Source: CAZEZY01 sp964516635
Lineage (GTDB): Bacteria > Pseudomonadota > Gammaproteobacteria > Burkholderiales > Burkholderiaceae_C
Assembly: GCA_964516635.1 (NCBI GenBank)
Contig: CAZEZY010000065.1
Location: 1 to 13,470, forward strand
Length of the DNA: 13,470 nt
Reading direction: 5' to 3'
In this document: positions 6,764 through 12,785 of the stretch, in pieces
Layout of the letters: every line of letters starts with the position of its first letter
How positions within the stretch are numbered: the stretch's first letter is position 1
Made by a program: the position numbers and the translations under genes
Notes under the pieces: generated by a model
Seen by the model: the letters and a program-made list of their open reading frames with translations, nothing else
Told to the model about the DNA's origin: nothing
Database searches by the model: none

Positions 6764-8203
6764 ATGAACGTGACCGTGGTGGGTGCAGGTTATGTGGGCC
6801 TGGTGACGGCAGCGTGTCTGGCTGATCTGGGCAACGAGGTGGTGTGTGTCGACAGCGACCAAGCGCGGGTGTTGCTGCTTCAGGCGGGCGGGGTACCCAT
6901 TTACGAACCGGGTCTCGACGATCTGGTGGGGCGCAATCTGCAGGCCGGACGGTTGCGCTTCACCCAATCCATCGCCACGGGGGTGGCCCATGCCGAGGTG
7001 TTGTTCATTGCCGTCGGTACGCCCCCACAGGAAGACGGCTCGGCCGACCTTCAGCATGTGCTGACGGTGGCACGGCAGGTGGGGACTTGCGTGGAACACC
7101 CGCTCGTGGTGGTCAACAAGTCGACGGTGCCGGTGGGAACGGGGTCAGCCGTCGAGACTGCCATCCGCCAGTCTCAACAGGCCCGTGGCGGTGTGCTGCA
7201 CGAGGTCACGGTGGTCTCGAACCCCGAATTCCTGAAGGAAGGTGCCGCCATCGACGACTTCATGCGGCCGGACCGGATCGTGGTGGGTGTGCCGCCTGGC
7301 CCGGCAGGCGAGCGGGCTCGACTTTGCATGGCCCGGTTGTATGCGCCTTTCAACCGTCACCACGAGCGGACGGTGTGGATGGACGTGGCCAGTGCCGAGC
7401 TGACCAAGTACGCCGCCAATGCCATGCTGGCGACGCGCATTTCTTTCATGAACGAAATGGCCGCACTGGCTGATCGCGTGGGCGCCGACATCGACGCCGT
7501 GCGCCGTGGCATAGGCGCCGATCAGCGCATCGGTCACAGCTTCCTTTACGCCGGCACGGGTTACGGGGGGAGCTGTTTTCCCAAGGACACTCGAGCGCTG
7601 GTCCACACCGCTGCCCGTTTCGGCCTGGACATGCGGATTGTCAGTGCGGTGGAATCGGTCAATGCCGCCCAGAAACGGCATCTGGTCAGACAACTGATCC
7701 GCCTCATGGGGAACGACCTGAGCGGACGTCGCATCGCCGTGTGGGGGCTGGCATTCAAGCCCAACACCAACGACATGCGAGAAGCGCCCAGCCGTGAGGT
7801 GATTGCAGCGCTGCTGAGCCGTGGGGCCGAGGTGGTGGCCCATGACCCGGTGGCGATGCGCGAGGCGCGCGAGGCGCTGGCCAGCGACATGCCGGACTCC
7901 GCTCCACAGCACCCGAGGCTGCACTTTGCCGAACAGCCCGAACAGGCCCTGCAGGATGCCGATGCGCTCGTGGTGCTGACGGAATGGAAATGCTTCCAGA
8001 ATCCCGATTTCAGACGTTTGCGCAGCCTCATGCGTGAACCCCTGGTGCTGGATGGCCGCAATCTGTACGATCCCTCGCATTTGCAAGAGATCGGGGTCGC
8101 TTATCTGGGCATTGGTCGCCGTAACCAGGCTGGGGTGGATCGGCTCACACAACCATGGCCTTCGGGTGCATCAGCTGCATCCAGATCGCCTCTACCTGTG
8201 TGA
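6764..8203 (+). CDS. ugd: UDP-glucose 6-dehydrogenase
   Basis: A 479-residue cytoplasmic enzyme oxidising UDP-glucose twice with NAD+ to UDP-glucuronate. Seen: N-terminal Rossmann motif GAGYVG (7-12), AVGTPPQEDGSAD (83-95), STVPVGTG (120-127), NPEFLKEGAAIDDFMRPDRIVVG (153-175), AELTKYAANA with the conserved Lys (211-220), active-site C271 in GYGGSCFPKDT, GLAFKPNTNDMREAPS in the third domain, and DGRNLYDP near the end. The length is somewhat above the usual 430-450 because of a C-terminal tail. The ATG at 6764 follows AAGGAG; an earlier ATG at 6725 lies in the PhoB region and is rejected. The last 59 bases overlap the tail of the convergent glycosyltransferase gene. Its place beside plcP, olsB and a glycosyltransferase suggests glucuronosyl-lipid supply, though a capsule role is also possible. 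Confidence 0.95.
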   Translation: MNVTVVGAGYVGLVTAACLADLGNEVVCVDSDQARVLLLQAGGVPIYEPGLDDLVGRNLQAGRLRFTQSIATGVAHAEVLFIAVGTPPQEDGSADLQHVLTVARQVGTCVEHPLVVVNKSTVPVGTGSAVETAIRQSQQARGGVLHEVTVVSNPEFLKEGAAIDDFMRPDRIVVGVPPGPAGERARLCMARLYAPFNRHHERTVWMDVASAELTKYAANAMLATRISFMNEMAALADRVGADIDAVRRGIGADQRIGHSFLYAGTGYGGSCFPKDTRALVHTAARFGLDMRIVSAVESVNAAQKRHLVRQLIRLMGNDLSGRRIAVWGLAFKPNTNDMREAPSREVIAALLSRGAEVVAHDPVAMREAREALASDMPDSAPQHPRLHFAEQPEQALQDADALVVLTEWKCFQNPDFRRLRSLMREPLVLDGRNLYDPSHLQEIGVAYLGIGRRNQAGVDRLTQPWPSGASAASRSPLPV

Positions 8204-9350
8204 CGATGACCGCCCAGTCCAGCGACTGGGTGGTGTGTCTCGCACCTTCTCGCAGATGGCGGACCAGCGTGGGCTGAGCCGCCAGATCCTGCGCCCGTCG
8301 GATAAAGGCCTCGGCATCGCCCACCGGTACCAGCAGGCCGTTCTGGCCGTGGCGAATGAGCTCGGCTGCGGCCGCGTAGTCAAACGCCACCACGGCCAGT
8401 CCGCTGGCGAGTGCTTCGGGGGTGACATTGCCATAGGTCTCGGTGAGACTGGGAAACAGGAACACATCGGCACTGGCGTAGTGGGTGGCCAGATCGGCAT
8501 CGCGACGCGAGCCGGCCAGGATGGCTTGTGGACATCTCGTCTGCAGCGCGTGGCGTTCCGGACCATCACCCACCACCACCAGTTTCACTTTCGGGTTGAT
8601 CGCTTGCATGGCTTCGAAGGCTTTGATCAGCAGCGCCAGGTTCTTTTCGGCAGCCAGGCGGCCGACCGATAGCACCACCAGGTCATCCGGTCCTGCACCC
8701 CACGAGGCGCGAAGGCTGTCGCTGCGGTGGGCGGGGTGGAATCGCTGAGTGTCCACCCCGCGTGCCACCACCCTCAGACGCTCGAAGCCCATGGCATCGA
8801 GCTCGGCCTGCAACCCCGGGGTCGGGACCATGGTGCAGTGGGCGGTGTTGTGAAATTTGCGCAAATAGGCCGAAATCGGTTTGTGCAGCCAGCCGGCGCC
8901 ATAGTGCCGGCTGTAGGCATGGAAGTTGGTGCGGAAGTCACTGCTGATGGGCAGTTTGAGCTTGCGGGCCGCCTGCAGGGCCGACCAGCCCAGAGGCCCT
9001 TCGGTGGCGATGTGAACCAGGTCGGGCCGGCGCAGTGTCCAGAGCTTGAGCAGGGCTTTCTTGGCGGGCAGTCCCATGCGAAGGTGTGGGTATCGGGGGA
9101 TGGGCAAACCTCGCATCAGCACCTGTTCCAGTCCTTCGCTGGCATCGTGCCGGTCTCCGGCGTCCTGTCGGGGGCGTATGACCTGGATGTCGTGGTTGCG
9201 GGCCTGGAGGCCTCTGACCAGACGGTCGACCGTGATGGCCACGCCATTGACTTCCGGCGGATAAGTCTCGGTCACCACCGATACGCGCAGCGATTGCTGC
9301 GGTGAGGGGTAGCGTTCGATGTGCAGGCAGGGTGAGGCAGCGAGAGTCAT
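8145..9350 (-). CDS. GT4-family glycosyltransferase, candidate diacylglycerol glycosyltransferase (Agt-like)
   Basis: A 401-residue GT-B retaining transferase. The N-terminal acceptor domain starts with VTETYPPEVNGVAITVDRL (26-44). The C-terminal donor domain has SVGRLAAEKN (228-237), VVVGDGPER (258-266) and the EX7E motif E304..E312 in SLTETYGNVTPEA. The family includes Agt/SqdX/PimB/MgtA enzymes using UDP- or GDP-sugars. PhoB boxes in front and ugd and plcP beside it suggest UDP-glucuronate or UDP-hexose transfer to the diacylglycerol released by PlcP, giving phosphorus-free glycolipids. That role is inferred; mannosyl transfer to another acceptor is possible. The ATG at 9350 is chosen because the earlier ATG at 9374 lies inside the PhoB box. 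No clear ribosome site is seen, and the predicted transcript start is about at the ATG, so it may be leaderless. Convergent with and overlapping ugd. Confidence 0.85.
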   Translation of the reverse strand: MTLAASPCLHIERYPSPQQSLRVSVVTETYPPEVNGVAITVDRLVRGLQARNHDIQVIRPRQDAGDRHDASEGLEQVLMRGLPIPRYPHLRMGLPAKKALLKLWTLRRPDLVHIATEGPLGWSALQAARKLKLPISSDFRTNFHAYSRHYGAGWLHKPISAYLRKFHNTAHCTMVPTPGLQAELDAMGFERLRVVARGVDTQRFHPAHRSDSLRASWGAGPDDLVVLSVGRLAAEKNLALLIKAFEAMQAINPKVKLVVVGDGPERHALQTRCPQAILAGSRRDADLATHYASADVFLFPSLTETYGNVTPEALASGLAVVAFDYAAAAELIRHGQNGLLVPVGDAEAFIRRAQDLAAQPTLVRHLREGARHTTQSLDWAVIVTQVEAIWMQLMHPKAMVV

Positions 9351-9368
9351 GCGCCTATGGTTGCCCTT

Positions 9369-9390
9369 GCACATAACAGCCGTGTGACAG
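9369..9390 (-). promoter_or_regulatory. PhoB box (two strong units) for the glycosyltransferase gene
   Basis: Minus strand CTGTCAC (9390-9384), 4 bases, CTGTTAT (9379-9373): two near-consensus units 11 bases apart. AACCAT (9362-9357) lies 6 bases after the second 11-mer as a weak -10, placing the transcript start near 9350, the chosen ATG. Confidence 0.75.
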
Positions 9391-9398
9391 GTCTTGAC

Positions 9399-9420
9399 TT
9401 GTCACGTGAATTTCACAGGC
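9399..9420 (+). promoter_or_regulatory. PhoB box (two units) for the His-rich membrane protein gene
   Basis: Plus strand TTGTCAC (9399-9405) and ATTTCAC (9410-9416) are 11 bases apart with 4-base spacers. GACCAT (9427-9432) lies 6 bases after as a weak -10. It is back-to-back with the box at 9369-9390, so the 9351-9485 gap is a second divergent PhoB promoter region. Confidence 0.6.
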
Positions 9421-9485
9421 CACATCGACCATCACCTGTGTGCCCGGTGTCGGGCATGTATCAACCCCTGACAGAGGAACGCGAC

Positions 9486-10088
9486 GTGACTGATTTTCTG
9501 CAAGCCCTTCGGGTGCAGCGCTGGGATGACCACCGCTACTACCACCACAGCCGCATCAACCAGAGCCTGCATCTGCTGAGTGCCATCAGTTTTCTGGTGG
9601 CCTACGTGATGCTGTTCAAGGACCCAGCGATGGCCGCATTGATTGCGTGGATGGTGTCGATGGTGAGCCGTCAGGCCGGGCACTTTTTCTTTGAGCCCAA
9701 GGGTTACGACCACATCAACCAGGCCACCCACGAGTACAAGGAAGACATCAAGGTGGGTTACAACCTCCAGCGCAAGGTGGTGCTGATGGCCATCTGGGCC
9801 TGCTCTCCCCTGCTGCTGGTCTGGCAACCCGGCCTGTTCGGGTTGGTGGAGCCGCATGGCGACTGGCGCGGTTTCATTCACAACGTGGGCATGATGTGGC
9901 TGGTGGTGGGCGTGGGTGGTCTGCTGTTCCGCATGGTGCAACTGTTTGTGCAGCAAAGCGTGCAGACCGGCCTGGTGTGGGCCACCAAGATCATCACCGA
10001 CCCGTTTCACGACATCGTGCTGTATTACAAATCGCCGCTGTACCTGCTGCGGGGCCAGTGGATGGACCCGGGGCACCGGGCCCATTGA
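9486..10088 (+). CDS. Uncharacterised His-rich integral membrane protein, possibly Mpo1/DUF962-like
   Basis: A 200-residue protein with four likely membrane segments at about 30-44, 47-64, 98-115 and 134-155. Histidines cluster at membrane edges: H16, H20, H21, H29 (DDHRYYHHSRINQSLH), H66 (RQAGHFFFEPKGYDH), H76, H82 (THEYKED), H132 and H175. The H-x(n)-N-x3-H followed by G-H-x3-E layout recalls Mpo1/DUF962 proteins, iron-dependent dioxygenases acting on 2-hydroxy fatty acids, but I do not recognise it securely. The GTG at 9486 has AGAGGA 8 bases upstream; an ATG at 9456 has none. PhoB boxes lie upstream, and the gene sits between a lipid glycosyltransferase and an aminotransferase. A role in acyl-chain or lipid modification under phosphate stress is my inference. 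It ends 9 bases before the convergent aminotransferase stop. Confidence 0.7.
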   Translation: MTDFLQALRVQRWDDHRYYHHSRINQSLHLLSAISFLVAYVMLFKDPAMAALIAWMVSMVSRQAGHFFFEPKGYDHINQATHEYKEDIKVGYNLQRKVVLMAIWACSPLLLVWQPGLFGLVEPHGDWRGFIHNVGMMWLVVGVGGLLFRMVQLFVQQSVQTGLVWATKIITDPFHDIVLYYKSPLYLLRGQWMDPGHRAH

Positions 10089-10129
10089 ACAGAGGACTCA
10101 GGCAGTCTGGCGCCCGGTGAGCCGGTGCC
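10072..10129. repeat. Inverted repeat across the tail-to-tail junction 10088/10098
   Basis: GGCACCGG (10072-10079) pairs with CCGGTGCC (10122-10129). Alternatively the overlapping CACCGGGC (10074-10081) pairs with GCCCGGTG (10112-10119). Both stop codons lie in the loop. It could form a bidirectional hairpin separating the two convergent transcripts, but neither side has a T-run, so it is not a classic intrinsic terminator. Confidence 0.35.
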
Positions 10130-11786
10130 AGACCTGCCGGGTTTTGGCGTCCAGCAATTCACGCGCCATCTGCTGGCGTATGCCCCGATGGGTCAGGCCG
10201 CGGTCGTTCCACCACCAGCCATCGGCTTGCATCTGCTGACCCGCGGCAATGAAGCGTCGAATCGCTTCCTCGATGTCGGCGTCGGTGTAGTTCAGGCTGA
10301 ACACCAGCCTGCCAGTGCCCACCCAGCTCAGCGCCAGCCCATGGACACGCAGGTAGAACTGCAGCAGCCAGTGGTAGCGTGAGGGCTGGGTGTAGTTCAG
10401 CGTCCAGATGGTTGACAGGGCTTCGGCCTGGACCGGCAAGTCAGCGTCTCGCATGGCCTGGTTGAAGCGCTGCAGGCGTTGTGCCCAACGCGCATCGAGC
10501 CCATCGTAAAGGGCCCGCACGTCGGGGGTGTCGAGCGCGCGCAAGAAGGCGTTCATCGCACCCATGACGTAGGGGTGGGCATTGAAGGTGCCGCGTGCAA
10601 AGCAGATGTCGGCGGGCCGGTCTTCGCGAAAGCGTTCCATCCACCGGCGCCGTCCACACACCACGCCCACCGGCAGGCCACCGCCCAGCGTTTTGCCGTA
10701 GCAGACCATGTCGGCTTGCACGCCAAACCAGGCCTGGGCACCGCCCTGCGCCAGCCGGAAGCCCACAAACACCTCGTCAAAAATCAGCACAATCCCACGT
10801 TCGGTGCAGACCTCGCGCAACTGCTGCAGCCACCGGGTGTAGGCCGCGCGGTCGAAGTGGGCGCTGCGGCTGCCGTCCATCAGGGTGGAGTCGCCTGGGG
10901 CATTTCGGTTGGGGTGCAGGGCCTGAAGGGGGTTGACCAGCACGCAGGCGATGTCGCGGCGGCTGCGCAGCACCTGGAGGGATCGGTCGTCCATGTCCTT
11001 CAAGGTGTAGGTTTCGCGGGGTGGCAAGGGGTTGCCCGGCCCGGGCTGCACATCTTCCCACCAGCCGTGGTAGGCGCCCGTGAAGCGGACCAGGTGGCGT
11101 TTGCCGGTGTGGTAGCGCGCGAGCCGCACGGCCTGCATCACCGCTTCGGTGCCCGACATGTGGAAGCTCACGTCGTCCATGCCCGACAGGGCTTTGAGTC
11201 GGGCCACGTTGTCGGCCACGCAGGGGTGGTAGCCGCCCAGCACCGGGCCCAGTGTGCCCCCCAGTGCAGCGCCCTCGGCCATGCAGGCCTTGTAGAAGTC
11301 CACCCCCAGCACGTTCACGCCGTAGGAGCCCGTCAGGTCCAGGTGCTCGTTGCCGTCCAGATCGGTCAGGGTGACGCCTTGTGCCGAAGCCCAGAAACTG
11401 CCCATCGGCAAGTGGGCTTTGGCGTAGGCGCTGAACGGAAAGGGAATCCGGTAACGGCTGGTGAATCGCATGTCAGGCAGGCCATCAATGGCTTGCTGGC
11501 CCAGCGCCAGGGTCTGTGGTGCCCGCTCGCGCAGCCGCTGGCTCAGCCGCTCGAACCCTAGCTGGCGCTGCACAACGACCTCGTCAGGTGCCCCGTCGGC
11601 GGCAAAAAACTGGTGGTCGTCGTAATGCAGCGCCGGCATCCAGCGCGCGACCCGTTTGGCCATCCGCGAATGGCCGGCCAGCGACCGGTGTTTGGCTCTG
11701 GACAATTGCAGGCGCCGGCGCAAAGCCGGAAACCCCGCCAGGGCGGCGGCCAGGGCACTGGCGGTGAGAACGAGTTCGGCAGACAT
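10098..11786 (-). CDS. Membrane-anchored class III (glutamate-1-semialdehyde aminomutase-like) PLP aminotransferase
   Basis: A 562-residue fold-type I PLP enzyme. The core resembles HemL-type aminomutases: FPFSAYAKAHLPMGSFWASAQGVTLTDLDGNEHLDLTGSYGVN (116-158), SFHMSGTEAVMQAVRLAR (207-224), AYHGWW (238-243), D337 in IFDEVFVGFR, and PLP lysine K365 in YGKTLGGGLPVG. It differs by an N-terminal extension of about 110 residues beginning with a hydrophobic helix (LVLTASALAAALAGF, 5-19) followed by basic residues (RRRLQLSRAKHR), as in a membrane-anchored protein with a cytoplasmic domain. HemL is about 430 residues and soluble, so haem synthesis is unlikely. Three PhoB units lie directly upstream. 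Divergent from psd. Possible roles: making an amino headgroup for a phosphorus-free lipid, or processing a product of phospholipid turnover. The substrate is unknown. Confidence 0.8.
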   Translation of the reverse strand: MSAELVLTASALAAALAGFPALRRRLQLSRAKHRSLAGHSRMAKRVARWMPALHYDDHQFFAADGAPDEVVVQRQLGFERLSQRLRERAPQTLALGQQAIDGLPDMRFTSRYRIPFPFSAYAKAHLPMGSFWASAQGVTLTDLDGNEHLDLTGSYGVNVLGVDFYKACMAEGAALGGTLGPVLGGYHPCVADNVARLKALSGMDDVSFHMSGTEAVMQAVRLARYHTGKRHLVRFTGAYHGWWEDVQPGPGNPLPPRETYTLKDMDDRSLQVLRSRRDIACVLVNPLQALHPNRNAPGDSTLMDGSRSAHFDRAAYTRWLQQLREVCTERGIVLIFDEVFVGFRLAQGGAQAWFGVQADMVCYGKTLGGGLPVGVVCGRRRWMERFREDRPADICFARGTFNAHPYVMGAMNAFLRALDTPDVRALYDGLDARWAQRLQRFNQAMRDADLPVQAEALSTIWTLNYTQPSRYHWLLQFYLRVHGLALSWVGTGRLVFSLNYTDADIEEAIRRFIAAGQQMQADGWWWNDRGLTHRGIRQQMARELLDAKTRQVWHRLTGRQTA

Positions 11787-11806
11787 GTCATCAAGCTTTC
11801 AAAAGG

Positions 11807-11839
11807 GGGTGTGACAGTTGTATGCCGTTCATTTGACAA
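11807..11839 (-). promoter_or_regulatory. PhoB box array (three units) for the aminotransferase gene
   Basis: Minus-strand units TTGTCAA (11839-11833), ACGGCAT (11828-11822) and CTGTCAC (11817-11811) at exact 11-base steps with 4-base spacers. The aminotransferase ATG follows at 11786. No convincing -10 is seen at 6 bases (GAAAGC). The array fills most of the 57-base gap to psd, whose ATG is only 4 bases beyond it. Confidence 0.7.
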
Positions 11840-11843
11840 AGCC

Positions 11844-12731
11844 ATGAAAACCTTGCGCCTGCGTGATCGATTCCTGTTGCAGGAAGACCTCAACTTTCTG
11901 CTCACCAACCGCGTGCCCCGGCTGGCCCTCACGCGCTTCATGGGCTGGTACAGCCGCATCCGCAGCCCATGGCTGACGCGGTGGTCCATTGCGGTGTGGC
12001 GCCTGTTCACCGATCTGGACCTGAGCGAGGCAAAACATCAGCGCTTTGACAGCCTGAGGGACTGCTTCATCCGCGAATTGCGCGAGGGCGCACGCCCTTT
12101 CGATCCACGTGAATCGGTGCTGGCCAGCCCCTGCGATGCCATTGTGGGCGCCATGGGCACCGTTCAGCGGGGGATCGTGCTGCAGGCCAAGGGGTTTCCG
12201 TACACGCTGTCTGAACTCATGGGATCGGCCGATCTGGCGCGCCAGCTCGAAGGTTGCCCCTACGTCACCCTGCGGCTGACGTCCAGCATGTACCACCGGT
12301 TTCATGCGCCGCAGGCCCTGCGCATCGACCGGGTCACCTACATCAGTGGCGACACCTGGAACGTCAACCCGATTGCGCTCAAGCGCATCGAACGGCTCTT
12401 TTGCAGGAACGAGCGGGCGGTGATCGAATGCCGGCTGGCCGATGACGCCCGACTCACGCTGGTGCCCGTCGCCGCCATTCTGGTGGCGAGCATCCGGCTG
12501 CACTGCCTGCCCCACCCCGTGCCTTTGCGGGAGCAGGGCGCGAAGGTGATGGATTGCCCAACCCACGTCCAGAAAGGCGACGAGCTCGGTTGGTTCGAGC
12601 ACGGCTCCACCATCATCGTGTTCGGGCCACCCGATGCCCGATGGGCGCCCGGGGTGTCGGGCGGGCAGGGCATCCAGGCGGGGCAGGCGCTGTTCGAGCG
12701 ACGCGTGCCCGCCCCTGTCGGGGCGTCATGA
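11844..12731 (+). CDS. psd: Phosphatidylserine decarboxylase
   Basis: A 295-residue pyruvoyl enzyme that decarboxylates phosphatidylserine to phosphatidylethanolamine at the inner membrane. Seen: LLQEDLNFLLTNRVPR (11-26), SPCDAIVG with catalytic D98, AKGFPYTLSELM (115-126), RLTSSMYHRFHAP with H151/H154, YISGDTWNVNP, LVPVAAILVASI, and HGSTIIVF, where self-cleavage before S255 would make the pyruvoyl group. The GST is intact, so it should mature to alpha and beta chains. The motif begins with H (HGST) rather than L (LGST), which I associate with a particular Psd subgroup. The ATG at 11844 lacks a good ribosome site and lies 4 bases beyond the divergent gene's PhoB array, so its promoter is unclear. 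The 3' end runs into the ppk2 PhoB boxes. Whether this is the only psd of the cell is unknown. Confidence 0.92.
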   Translation: MKTLRLRDRFLLQEDLNFLLTNRVPRLALTRFMGWYSRIRSPWLTRWSIAVWRLFTDLDLSEAKHQRFDSLRDCFIRELREGARPFDPRESVLASPCDAIVGAMGTVQRGIVLQAKGFPYTLSELMGSADLARQLEGCPYVTLRLTSSMYHRFHAPQALRIDRVTYISGDTWNVNPIALKRIERLFCRNERAVIECRLADDARLTLVPVAAILVASIRLHCLPHPVPLREQGAKVMDCPTHVQKGDELGWFEHGSTIIVFGPPDARWAPGVSGGQGIQAGQALFERRVPAPVGAS

Positions 12732-12755
12732 AACCGTCACAGGGGCGTCATATCG
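12723..12755 (+). promoter_or_regulatory. PhoB box array (three near-identical units) for ppk2
   Basis: GCGTCAT (12723-12729), CCGTCAC (12734-12740) and GCGTCAT (12745-12751) repeat at exact 11-base steps, each followed by 4 bases. This is the most regular array in the window. The first unit overlaps the psd stop codon. The ppk2 ATG is at 12786. I do not see a good -10 at the expected place. Confidence 0.75.
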
Positions 12756-12785
12756 TGATGGAGTCACCACTCTTGCCTTCACACC

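Noticed and set aside
9372..9374. Earlier in-frame ATG for the glycosyltransferase
   Set aside because: It lies within the PhoB unit CTGTTAT and its spacer, and adds only eight residues without family similarity.
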